Shown: positions 7,730 to 14,472 of the stretch, in pieces | Position numbering within the stretch: position 1 is the stretch's first letter | Layout of the letters: every line of letters begins with the position of its first letter | Assembly (NCBI GenBank): GCA_026394095.1 | Contig: JAPKYY010000015.1 | Span: 1-14,472, forward strand | Reading direction: 5' to 3' | From: Acidobacteriota bacterium | GTDB taxonomy: Bacteria; Acidobacteriota; Terriglobia; Bryobacterales; Bryobacteraceae | Length of the DNA: 14,472 nt | Program-made: the position numbers and the translations under genes | The notes under the pieces: generated by a model | The model's database searches: none | What the model saw: only the letters and a program-made list of their open reading frames with translations | Told to the model about the DNA's origin: nothing

Positions 7730-9172
7730 ATGCAAACTTTCGGCAATTATATTAACGGCGAATGGGTCACCACTGGGGGCACCTTCGAAGTCCGCAATCC
7801 TGCCAACACCGATGAAGTAGTCGGCCTCTTCGTCAAAGCTTCCGCAGCAGATGTCGACGCCGCAGCTCAGGCTGCTGCCGACGCCTTCCCCAAGTGGGCT
7901 GGCATGACCGGGCCCGCTCGCGCCAACATTCTCTTCAAGGCTGCCGAGATCCTCGATAGCCGCTTTGAATCGATCGCTGCCGACATGACCCGCGAAGAAG
8001 GCAAGACCTTCCCTGAAGCCAAGGGCGAAGTACGTCGCACGATCAACATCCTGAAGTATTTTGCCGGCGAAGGCTCACGCACCGGTGGCCATCTTGTTCC
8101 TAGCGAGCGCGACCGCGTTCACATGTTTGCCATCCGCAAGCCCATTGGTGTGGTCGGCCTGATCACCCCCTGGAACTTCCCCAGCGCCATCCCCTGCTGG
8201 AAGCTCGCCCCGGCCCTGATCTGCGGCAATACCGTTATCATCAAGCCCGCCAGCGTCGCTCCTCTCTCCGCCTGGCGCATCATCGAAGCCCTGCATGAAG
8301 CCGGCATCCCCAAGGGTGTTGTCAACTTTGTAGCTGGCTCCGGTGGCACCATCGGAAAGGCCCTGATTGAAGCCAAACCCGTCAAAGCCATCTCGTTTAC
8401 AGGGTCCGAAACCATCGGCAAGTGGGTTCACACCGAAGCCTCCAAGCGCATGCTCCGCATTCAGCTTGAGATTGGTGGCAAGAATCCCACTATCGTTTTG
8501 AACGATGCAGACTTCAATGCTGCTGTCGAAAACGTAGTCAATGCCGCCTTCTTCTCCACTGGCCAGAAGTGCACTGCCACCTCACGCGCCATCGTTGAAG
8601 ACGGCATCTATGACAAGTTCGTAGCCGCCGTGGTTGAGCGCACCAAAAAGCTGAAGGTTGGCAACGGCATGGAAGCCGGCATCGATATCGGCCCTGCCGT
8701 AGACGAAGCCGCCCTCAACACGATTCTCGAATACATCGAGATCGGCAAGAAAGAAGTTGGCGCACCCCTGGTTGGCGGCAACCGCCTCACCGGCGGCGCT
8801 TACGACAAGGGCTATTACGTCGAACCCACCGTCTTCGCTGATGTGCCCGAAGACGCCCGCATTGCCAAAGAAGAAATCTTTGGCCCCGTGCTCACCATCC
8901 ACCGCGCCAAATCTTTTGAGGACGCCATGCGTATGGCCAACGCCACCGTATTTGGCCTCTCGGCCAGCGTTCAAACCACCAACCTTTCACGCGTCTTCGA
9001 GTTCATCTATGGTGCCGAGGCAGGCCTCTTAACGGTCAACTTGCCTTCGGCCGGCGTCGAATATCAGCTCCCCTTCGGCGGCACCAAGGATTCGTCCTTC
9101 GGGCCTAAAGAACAGGGCCCCGCTGCGTTTGACTTCTACAGCGACTACAAGACCATCTACCTCAAGTACTAA
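7730..9172 (+). CDS. NAD(P)-dependent aldehyde dehydrogenase, probably 2-oxoglutarate semialdehyde dehydrogenase
   Basis: This is a full-length 480-residue ALDH with all catalytic residues: N149 in TPWNFP, K172 in IIKPAS (cofactor binding), E247 in LEIGGKNP and the nucleophile C281 in STGQKCTATSR. EEIFGPVL and the C-terminal LPFGGTKDSS region are also present. The GQKCTATSR context is one I associate with 2-oxoglutarate (2,5-dioxopentanoate) semialdehyde dehydrogenases. The neighbouring FAH-fold hydro-lyase, 21 bases downstream, fits that reading, because the dehydratase product would be the substrate here and the product 2-oxoglutarate would enter the TCA cycle. Succinate semialdehyde or other aldehydes remain possible. 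A Shine-Dalgarno (AGGG, 8 bases before ATG) supports the start. The protein is cytoplasmic, with no signal peptide. Confidence 0.9.
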   Translation: MQTFGNYINGEWVTTGGTFEVRNPANTDEVVGLFVKASAADVDAAAQAAADAFPKWAGMTGPARANILFKAAEILDSRFESIAADMTREEGKTFPEAKGEVRRTINILKYFAGEGSRTGGHLVPSERDRVHMFAIRKPIGVVGLITPWNFPSAIPCWKLAPALICGNTVIIKPASVAPLSAWRIIEALHEAGIPKGVVNFVAGSGGTIGKALIEAKPVKAISFTGSETIGKWVHTEASKRMLRIQLEIGGKNPTIVLNDADFNAAVENVVNAAFFSTGQKCTATSRAIVEDGIYDKFVAAVVERTKKLKVGNGMEAGIDIGPAVDEAALNTILEYIEIGKKEVGAPLVGGNRLTGGAYDKGYYVEPTVFADVPEDARIAKEEIFGPVLTIHRAKSFEDAMRMANATVFGLSASVQTTNLSRVFEFIYGAEAGLLTVNLPSAGVEYQLPFGGTKDSSFGPKEQGPAAFDFYSDYKTIYLKY

Positions 9173-9193
9173 AACAACCACGGAAAGCACTCG

Positions 9194-10039
9194 ATGAAAC
9201 TAGGACAAATCAAAAGCAACGGCTCTGTTGTCGCTGCAATCTTTGTAGACACGACCCACGCCCGGCCGATCCCCGACTACTCCATGTACGATCTGGTGAA
9301 GCGCGCCGATGTGGAGGGCACAGACTTGGCAACTCTTGCTGGCCGCCTTGCCAGCACGCACCTCGAAGAGGTCACGCCGCTGATCCCGATCGCCCCGCGC
9401 GAAGTCTGGGGCGCAGGCTGCACCTATGAAATCAGCTCGAGCTTTCGCGATGCCGAACACGGCACCCGCGAAGGTTTCTATCGCGCTGTATTTGAAGGCG
9501 GCCGTCCCGAGCTCTTCTTCAAGGGCACATCCCGTATCGCAGTTGGCCCCGGTCAGCCCATCGGCATTCGTGAAGACTCCAAGTTCACGGCACCTGAGCC
9601 GGAACTCGCCGTCCTGATCGGATCTAAAGGCCAGATCTTTGGCTATACCGTCTCAAACGACGTCTCGGCCTGGGATATCGAAAAAGAGAACCCTCTTTAT
9701 CTGCCGCAGTCCAAGACCTTCACCGGCTGCGCCTCACTCGGGCCCGTCTTTGTGACACCCGATGAGATCGGCAATGTCTACAACCTCGAGATGACCTGCA
9801 AGATCACTCGCGGCGACAAGACCACCTTTGAGGGCAGCACCAACACCTCAAAGCTCGGTCGCAAAATCGAAGACATTATCGGTTACCTGCTGCGCTCCAA
9901 TCAGGTTCCCTGCGGTACCGTGCTTCAGACTGGCACCGGCATTATCGTCACGCAGGAAAGCGCTCTTGAGCCTGGTGATGTGGTCACGATCAGCGTGCCG
10001 CAAATCGGTACGCTATCTAACCCTGCTGCCATCGTCTAA
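9194..10039 (+). CDS. FAH-fold hydro-lyase, probably 2-keto-3-deoxypentonate (arabinonate/xylonate) dehydratase
   Basis: This 281-residue protein has the fumarylacetoacetate-hydrolase fold. Conserved parts are VWGAGCTYE, the Lys in FFKGTSRI (K110), the metal ligands in PEPELAVLIG (E135, E137) and NDVSAWDIE (D156), and LQTGTGIIV near the C-terminus. The stretch NPLYLPQSKTFTGCASLGP fits the subgroup that dehydrates 2-dehydro-3-deoxy-D-arabinonate (or xylonate) to 2-oxoglutarate semialdehyde, rather than the hydrolytic members. Pairing with the upstream aldehyde dehydrogenase supports this, but the substrate is inferred. A GGAAAG site precedes the ATG by six bases. The 3' end overlaps the convergent tetR gene by 27 bases. 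A terminator-like hairpin lies about 45 bases past the stop. Confidence 0.85.
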   Translation: MKLGQIKSNGSVVAAIFVDTTHARPIPDYSMYDLVKRADVEGTDLATLAGRLASTHLEEVTPLIPIAPREVWGAGCTYEISSSFRDAEHGTREGFYRAVFEGGRPELFFKGTSRIAVGPGQPIGIREDSKFTAPEPELAVLIGSKGQIFGYTVSNDVSAWDIEKENPLYLPQSKTFTGCASLGPVFVTPDEIGNVYNLEMTCKITRGDKTTFEGSTNTSKLGRKIEDIIGYLLRSNQVPCGTVLQTGTGIIVTQESALEPGDVVTISVPQIGTLSNPAAIV

Positions 10040-10615
10040 TATCGGGGCGAGGTAGCGCTCCAGTACACACTTCAACTCAACCACAGCCCGGCGTTTCGAC
10101 GCCGGGCTTCCCTTTGTAAGCAGTGGCAGAAGGCCATTAAAAATACCCATTGATACTTCCACGGCGACCTGCATTTCTTTCGGGTTTGCCTTCGGGCATC
10201 TCATCGTGAAGAGCTCGGCCAGGCGCCTGGCAAAGGCCTGCTTTAACACTTCAACGTTGCCTGGCATGACACCAGCGGAAAGCAGTGTCTCAAAGGCGGG
10301 TGCATCCCGGTGGAAGGCGAGGAAAGGGTCAACCACCAGATCGATAAAGAGACCAAGCTCCACTTTCTCAATCCCCTCGGTCAAGACCTTCGCGTGGACT
10401 GCCTCAAAATTTGCAGCATAACGGCTAGCCAGCGCCTCTGCCATCGCCGCCTTGTGCGGGAAGAATTGATAGAGGCTTCCCGGGGAGACCCCAGCCCTCG
10501 CCGCAATGAGGTTCGTTGTTGCCCGGTCGTATCCAAGCTCGGCGAATACAAGCGCCGCCGCTTCAAGCAGGCTCTCCATCCGCTCCATACCGCGCTGCTG
10601 GCGCTTTCGTTCCAA
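10013..10615 (-). CDS. TetR-family transcriptional repressor
   Basis: This is a 200-residue TetR regulator when started at TTG 10615, where AAGGAG (10627-10622) lies six bases upstream. An earlier in-frame TTG at 10642 falls in the centre of an operator palindrome and downstream of no good Shine-Dalgarno, so I reject it. The helix-turn-helix is at about residues 33-54 (TTNLIAARAGVSPGSLYQFFPHK), matching the TetR_N signature. The remaining helices form the ligand-binding and dimer domain, whose ligand is unknown. It is transcribed divergently from the extended-SDR gene, and two palindromic operators fill the gap, so it most likely represses itself and that gene. Its 3' end overlaps the FAH-fold gene by 27 bases and also contains a strong hairpin that may serve as terminator for the opposite operon. 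Confidence 0.93.
   Translation of the reverse strand: MERKRQQRGMERMESLLEAAALVFAELGYDRATTNLIAARAGVSPGSLYQFFPHKAAMAEALASRYAANFEAVHAKVLTEGIEKVELGLFIDLVVDPFLAFHRDAPAFETLLSAGVMPGNVEVLKQAFARRLAELFTMRCPKANPKEMQVAVEVSMGIFNGLLPLLTKGSPASKRRAVVELKCVLERYLAPILDDGSRVR
10085..10118 (+). terminator. Hairpin with TTCG loop, probable intrinsic terminator of the 4370-10039 operon
   Basis: A perfect 10-bp stem (AGCCCGGCGT at 10085-10094 pairing with 10099-10108) encloses the tetraloop TTCG. A moderately T-rich tract (TTCCCTTTGT) follows on the plus strand. It lies 45 bases after the stop of the FAH-fold gene and within the coding sequence of the convergent tetR gene. The stem is very strong, but the T tract is interrupted by CCC, so efficiency is uncertain. 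Confidence 0.6.
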
Positions 10616-10621
10616 GTGGTG

Positions 10622-10627
10622 CTCCTT
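10622..10627 (-). promoter_or_regulatory. Shine-Dalgarno site that fixes the tetR start
   Basis: The minus strand reads AAGGAG here, six bases before the TTG at 10615. It decides in favour of the TTG over the more distal TTG at 10642. It overlaps the -35 box of the opposite promoter by two bases. Confidence 0.7.
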
Positions 10628-10655
10628 GACAAATGCGAGCAATTGCTCGCATTAT
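10626..10655 (+). promoter_or_regulatory. Predicted promoter of the extended-SDR gene
   Basis: A perfect TTGACA -35 box (10626-10631) and a CATTAT -10 box (10650-10655, four of six consensus bases) are 18 bases apart. The first operator palindrome occupies the spacer. Transcription would begin near 10662, inside the second operator, leaving a leader of about 26 bases before ATG 10688. Confidence 0.5.
10632..10653. promoter_or_regulatory. TetR operator 1 (22-bp perfect palindrome)
   Basis: The half AATGCGAGCAA is followed directly by its exact reverse complement, centred between 10642 and 10643. Its 18-bp core TGCGAGCAATTGCTCGCA matches operator 2 at 15 of 18 positions. It sits in the spacer of the plus-strand promoter and just downstream of the minus-strand -10 box. 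The size and position are typical of an operator for a dimeric TetR protein. Confidence 0.8.
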
Positions 10656-10679
10656 AGAAATACGAGCAGATGCTCGCAA
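10651..10679 (-). promoter_or_regulatory. Predicted tetR promoter
   Basis: On the minus strand TTGCGA (10679-10674) and a perfect TATAAT (10656-10651) are separated by exactly 17 bases. Operator 2 covers the -35 end and spacer, and operator 1 covers the predicted start site near 10644. The leader would be about 29 bases and includes the AAGGAG site. Confidence 0.6.
10661..10678. promoter_or_regulatory. TetR operator 2 (imperfect 18-bp palindrome)
   Basis: TACGAGCAGATGCTCGCA has the arms CGAGCA and TGCTCG around a two-base centre. It matches the core of operator 1 at 15 of 18 positions, with the centres 27 bp apart. It overlaps the predicted start site of the SDR promoter and the spacer of the tetR promoter. 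The combined consensus is TRCGAGCANNTGCTCGCA. Confidence 0.75.
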
Positions 10680-10687
10680 ATACTATT

Positions 10688-11707
10688 ATGCCAATTGCAT
10701 TTGTTACCGGCGCAACCGGATTATTGGGAAACAATCTGGTCCGCCTCCTGCTTACAGAAGGGTGGACCGTGCGTGCCCTTGCCCGCTCCCGAGAAAAGGC
10801 TGAGCGGCAGTTTGACGGGCTTGAAGTCGAAGTGGTTGAAGGCGATCTTGGAAACGTGTCTGGCTTCGCCAAAGGGCTGGAAGGAGCGGATGTTCTGTTC
10901 CATACAGCTGCTTACTTCCGCGAGTCCTACCAGGGTGGCTCGCACTGGGGAGACCTCTATCGCATCAATGTTCAGGGCACCAGCGAGCTCTTAGAGGCGG
11001 CCTATCGGGCAGGGATTCGCAGAGCGATTCATACCAGCTCTGTAGCGATCCTCGATGGTGCGCCTGGGGCTCTTATCGATGAGACCATGCGGCGCCGCGA
11101 AGAAGATGCCGACGACTACTATCGCAGCAAGATCCAGGCAGATTCGGCAGTTGATAAGTTCCTGTCGAGCCACCCCGACTTCTGGGCTGCCTTTGTGCTG
11201 CCAGGCTGGATGCATGGCCCTGGCGACATCGGGCCCACCTCGGCAGGCCAAATGGTTTTGGATTTCCTGCACCGTCGCTTGCCGGGGATCGTACCGGGAA
11301 ACTTCTCCTTTGTCGATGCCCGCGATGTGGCCCGGGCCCAGCTTCTCGCGCTTGAGAATGGCCGACGCGGAGAGCGCTATCTCGCCGCCGGACGCAACAT
11401 GACTGTCGGGGAACTCTGCATAGCTCTTGAGAACCTAACCAAGGTGCCAGCACCCACTCGCAAATTGCCCTTTGCCATTCTTTATTTGGTGGGGGCGCTC
11501 GGTGAACTGCAAGCCCGGCTCACCGGTAAACCCGCACTTCTCAGCATGGACGGTGTAAAGCTGATGAAGCGCGAACAAGGCCGCACGAACTTCAATCACG
11601 CCAAGAGCATTGGTGAGTTGAAACTCAGGTTCCGTCCGGTCGAGGAAACCCTTCGCGATGAAGTGAAATGGTATTGCGACAACGGCTACTATTCGGCTAT
11701 GCGATAA
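10688..11707 (+). CDS. Extended short-chain dehydrogenase (NAD-dependent epimerase / dihydroflavonol-reductase-like)
   Basis: This 339-residue protein begins with a Rossmann nucleotide motif, FVTGATGLLGNN (G8, G11 and G14). It carries the extended-SDR signatures EGDL, HTAA, the catalytic HTSSVA Ser pair (117-118) and YYRSK (Y144, K148), followed by VLPGWMHGPGD. This is the pattern of the dihydroflavonol-4-reductase / 3-beta-hydroxysteroid-dehydrogenase-like atypical epimerase group. It probably reduces or oxidises a keto or hydroxyl group with NAD(P), and the substrate is unknown. The frame also opens at ATG 10670, but that codon lies inside operator 2 and upstream of the family start, so 10688 is chosen. 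No clear Shine-Dalgarno is seen. It is probably repressed by the divergent TetR protein, and may be read through into the cytochrome gene 19 bases downstream. Confidence 0.88.
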   Translation: MPIAFVTGATGLLGNNLVRLLLTEGWTVRALARSREKAERQFDGLEVEVVEGDLGNVSGFAKGLEGADVLFHTAAYFRESYQGGSHWGDLYRINVQGTSELLEAAYRAGIRRAIHTSSVAILDGAPGALIDETMRRREEDADDYYRSKIQADSAVDKFLSSHPDFWAAFVLPGWMHGPGDIGPTSAGQMVLDFLHRRLPGIVPGNFSFVDARDVARAQLLALENGRRGERYLAAGRNMTVGELCIALENLTKVPAPTRKLPFAILYLVGALGELQARLTGKPALLSMDGVKLMKREQGRTNFNHAKSIGELKLRFRPVEETLRDEVKWYCDNGYYSAMR

Positions 11708-11726
11708 ACTACGCGGGCAAGAGCCC

Positions 11727-14472
11727 ATGTTTTTCCAACTGAGCATTCTATTGCTCGCGCAGTCCAATGATGTTTTCGAAATGTCGGTACGGCCGGTTTT
11801 GGTACGGTCGTGCATTGCCTGCCATGGCCCTGCGCAGCAGTCTTCTTCCTTGCGGCTCGATTCTCGTGAAGCAATGCTGAAGGGCGGGAATCGCGGCCCG
11901 GCGCTTGTGCCGGGCGACCCGAAGTCCAGCCTGCTTGCCAAATCCATACGTCATGAAGAGGCTGGGCTCAAAATGCCTGTCGGCGGGCAGCGGTTGAAGG
12001 ATAACGAGATAGCTTCAATCGAGAAGTGGATCAGTGCAGGAGCACCCTGGCCCGCATCCGACGCAGCCAGGACTCCCATCAGCTCTGGCGATCCGCGCTA
12101 CTATCCAAAGCTTCTGCGTGAGCACTGGGCTTTTCAGCCCGTGGTCAAGCCAAGAAAGAATATCGACCAGATCATCGTTGAAGCTCTTGAGAAAGTAAAG
12201 CTCAAGCCCTCTCAAGCTGCTGACCGTGCCACGCTCATTCGCCGCCTCAGTTATGTCCTGACAGGATTGCCGCCAACTCCACTTGAAGTCGATCTATTCG
12301 TTCGAGATCTCGCCCCCAACGCTTACGAGCGAGTGGTGGACCGACTCCTTGCCTCGCCACACTTTGGGGAACACTGGGCCCGCCACTGGATGGATGTGAT
12401 GCGCTTTGCCGAAACCTTCGGCAACGATTGGAACTACGAAATCCTCGGCGCAACCCACTACCGCGACTATCTGATCCGGGCCTTCAATCAGGACATTCCC
12501 TACGATCAGCTCATTCGCGAACATATCGCTGGTGACCTCCTGGCCAAGCCTCGTCTGAACCTGGTTGACGGCCTGAATGAGTCAAAGATCGGCACCAGTT
12601 CTTTCCGCTTCGGTGAGCTTGGTCACGACGATTGCATCCGCTTTCGCCAGATCCGCACTGATGTTGTAGACAACCAGATCGACACGATGGGCAAGGCCTT
12701 TCAAGGCCTCACGATTGCCTGCGCGCGCTGTCACGATCACAAGCTGGATCCAATTCCCACTTCGGATTACTACGCGCTCTATGGCGTACTCACCAGTTCG
12801 CGGATGGTAACGCATACGGCGGATCTTCCTGATACCAATGCGGCAATCAAGCAAAGCCTGGCGGCAAAGAAGCCACTGATTCGAAGCGAGCTGGCAAAGC
12901 TTTGGATGGCCGAAACCAAAGCTCTCCCCGGGCTGCTTTTGGCCGCCGATCGTGCCTGGCGCAAACTTGCCCCTGCTCCAGAAGACGCCTCTCAACTGGA
13001 ACGCTTGCAGACGCTGCTGGCTGCTCTTGAAACGCCCAAGCCCAAGCTGGAAAATCCGCTCTATCCCTGGATTCAGGCAGCACGCGCCAAAGACTTCAGA
13101 TCAGAGTGGCAATCGCTTACCGATCAATTTTCAAAGGAATCCCTGGCCCGCACAGCCTTCAATCAGCAACACTTTCAGCCCTTCGGCGAATGGACCTCAC
13201 AGAACGACCGCTCGCCCGACGGCGACTTCGCCGTTGCCGCCTCGGGGCCCAAAGCGATTAGCGGGATTTTCCCTGAAGGCATCTACAGTCACGTCTTATC
13301 AGAGCGCTTCAATGCAGCCCTGCGCTCCCCGCTGGTACCCAAGAACAAGAAGTTTGTCAGCATCCAGGTTATGGGTGGCAAGCTTGGTGCACGCCGGGCT
13401 GTCATCGACAACTGCATGCTGGGGGAAGACTACAAGATCCTCGATAGCGACACGCTCTCGTGGGTGAAGATCCCCAATCGAGAGGATCAGCCGGAGCTTC
13501 CCTTCTATCTGGAGCTTGTTACCAAGTCGGACAATACGCGCATCCCAGACCGGCCCGGCCACACCAAGGCCAGCCCCGAGCAACTTGCCGCACCGCAGTC
13601 CTATGTTGGGCTGGCCCGCGCTGTTCTTCACGACATCGACGAGTCGCCCAAAGACGAACTTAAGCACGCGGCTCTCCTCTTTTCGAGCACTGCCCCAACC
13701 TCACTTCCTGAACTTGCTGAACAGTATGCCAGCATTGCACGCAATGCCATCAGAGCATGGCAGGAAGGGCGTGCGACTGCTGAAGATGCAGCATGGCTCA
13801 GTTGGCTTGTCGAGAGCAAGCTGCTGAGCAACAACGCAAGCTCGATTCGTGCCGCGATTGACTCCTATCGCGCCACCGAAGCGCAGATCGCTTCACCTCG
13901 CGTGATCCAGGGCCTTGCCGATCTTGACCCGGGTTACAACTTCCCCGTCCTGATCGGTGGCGATGCCGCCCGGCCGGGCAAGGTGACGCCTCGCGGTTTC
14001 CTGAGCTTGATCCAACCAGTCAAGACAGTTAGCGCCTTTGGGAGTGGAAGGCTGGAAGTGGCCGAAGCAATCGCAAGCCCCGAGAATCCTCTGACTGCCC
14101 GGGTAATGGCGAACCGCATCTGGCAGCACATGTTTGGGCGTGGCATCGTCACCACTGCCGACAACCTGGGAGTCTACGGCGAACGGCCTTCACATCCGGA
14201 GTTGCTCGATCTATTGGCCAGCAGTTTCGTGACTCAAGGATGGTCTATCAAGAAGCTGATCCGCGAGATCGCCCTTTCAAATACCTTCCAGCAGACAGGT
14301 AAGACTGTGCCAGAGGCAAGCCCGGTAGACCCGCTCAATCAATTGCTCTCGCACTACCCCGTGCATCGAATGGAGGCCGAATCGATTCGGGACTCCCTGC
14401 TTGCAATCTCCGGGCGCCTCGACCGTACCCTTTACGGGCCTAGTATCCAGCCTCGTCGCGATGAACCGAGCG
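11727..14472 (+). CDS. PSCyt1-PSD1 (DUF1549/DUF1553) cytochrome protein, 3' end beyond window
   Basis: The open frame runs from ATG 11727 to the right edge, 915 residues without a stop. A short signal-like segment (MFFQLSILLLAQ) is followed by VRPVLVRSCIACHGP, a c-type haem CxxCH (C29, C32, H33) in the PSCyt1 context. Further on are the DUF1549 signatures LTGLPPTPLEVDLF and LLASPHFGEHWARHWMDVMRFAE, and a second CxxCH at C332 (CARCHDHKLDPI). The DUF1553 signature VMANRIWQHMFGRGIV lies from about residue 793. The protein is therefore probably an exported haem protein. Known members are about 1000 residues or more and are often followed by a DUF1501 Tat protein, which would lie outside this window. 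The biochemical role is not established. It is 19 bases after the SDR stop with no clear Shine-Dalgarno. It has the same domain start as the gene at the left edge. Confidence 0.93.
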   Translation, partial: MFFQLSILLLAQSNDVFEMSVRPVLVRSCIACHGPAQQSSSLRLDSREAMLKGGNRGPALVPGDPKSSLLAKSIRHEEAGLKMPVGGQRLKDNEIASIEKWISAGAPWPASDAARTPISSGDPRYYPKLLREHWAFQPVVKPRKNIDQIIVEALEKVKLKPSQAADRATLIRRLSYVLTGLPPTPLEVDLFVRDLAPNAYERVVDRLLASPHFGEHWARHWMDVMRFAETFGNDWNYEILGATHYRDYLIRAFNQDIPYDQLIREHIAGDLLAKPRLNLVDGLNESKIGTSSFRFGELGHDDCIRFRQIRTDVVDNQIDTMGKAFQGLTIACARCHDHKLDPIPTSDYYALYGVLTSSRMVTHTADLPDTNAAIKQSLAAKKPLIRSELAKLWMAETKALPGLLLAADRAWRKLAPAPEDASQLERLQTLLAALETPKPKLENPLYPWIQAARAKDFRSEWQSLTDQFSKESLARTAFNQQHFQPFGEWTSQNDRSPDGDFAVAASGPKAISGIFPEGIYSHVLSERFNAALRSPLVPKNKKFVSIQVMGGKLGARRAVIDNCMLGEDYKILDSDTLSWVKIPNREDQPELPFYLELVTKSDNTRIPDRPGHTKASPEQLAAPQSYVGLARAVLHDIDESPKDELKHAALLFSSTAPTSLPELAEQYASIARNAIRAWQEGRATAEDAAWLSWLVESKLLSNNASSIRAAIDSYRATEAQIASPRVIQGLADLDPGYNFPVLIGGDAARPGKVTPRGFLSLIQPVKTVSAFGSGRLEVAEAIASPENPLTARVMANRIWQHMFGRGIVTTADNLGVYGERPSHPELLDLLASSFVTQGWSIKKLIREIALSNTFQQTGKTVPEASPVDPLNQLLSHYPVHRMEAESIRDSLLAISGRLDRTLYGPSIQPRRDEPS

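Noticed and set aside
11715..11726. GGGC-AAGA-GCCC hairpin just before ATG 11727, followed by a T run
   Set aside because: The stem is only four pairs and the T run is part of the coding start. Too weak for a terminator or attenuator.
11741..11756. Inverted repeat GAGCA-N6-TGCTC near the start of the right cytochrome gene, resembling the TetR half-site
   Set aside because: The spacing is six bases instead of two, the flanking conserved bases are missing, and it lies inside the coding sequence. It is probably chance, although a binding test would settle it.

Overview
The window is a gene-dense piece of bacterial chromosome. No stretch over 300 bases lacks a gene, and most genes are 1 to 60 bases apart. 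It carries two genes of the PSCyt1/PSD1 type (exported c-type cytochrome proteins), a Tat-signal Gfo/Idh oxidoreductase and a secreted enolase-superfamily protein. That mix is typical of Acidobacteriota of the Bryobacter/Solibacter group and is also common in Planctomycetes and Verrucomicrobia. Assignment to Bryobacterales is an inference from gene content, not from a marker gene. I saw no tRNA, rRNA, CRISPR array or insertion sequence.

Left part (1-4334). The 5' end of a PSCyt1 cytochrome gene leaves the window on the minus strand. It diverges from an enolase-superfamily gene (252-1664) that carries a Tat-like signal. That gene converges, with a 4-base overlap, on a minus-strand group: rlmN (4334-3282), then a Tat-exported Gfo/Idh/MocA oxidoreductase (3223-1962), then a 99-residue membrane protein one base later. 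The oxidoreductase gene is broken by a perfect 62-bp tandem duplication (2537-2660). Removing one copy restores an uninterrupted 399-residue protein.

Central part (4370-10039), plus strand. Six tightly packed genes encode an M16 zinc peptidase, a TPM-domain membrane protein, a nucleotidyltransferase, LemA, an aldehyde dehydrogenase and an FAH-fold hydro-lyase. The TPM and LemA proteins usually travel together; here a nucleotidyltransferase lies between them. The last two enzymes fit the lower half of the non-phosphorylative (Weimberg-type) pentose acid route: 2-keto-3-deoxypentonate to 2-oxoglutarate semialdehyde to 2-oxoglutarate. The operon probably ends at a 10-bp stem with a TTCG loop that lies inside the 3' coding end of the convergent tetR gene.

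Right part (10013-14472). A TetR-family repressor gene (minus) diverges from an extended-SDR gene (plus). Between them are two near-identical palindromic operators. Each lies in the -35/-10 spacer of one promoter and over the predicted start site of the other, so one repressor could shut both directions. After the SDR gene comes a second PSCyt1/PSD1 cytochrome gene, which runs off the right edge.

I did not find a wholly new multi-gene system. The strongest unusual signals are the 62-bp duplication in the oxidoreductase gene, the interleaved twin-operator promoter, and the TPM-nucleotidyltransferase-LemA arrangement.
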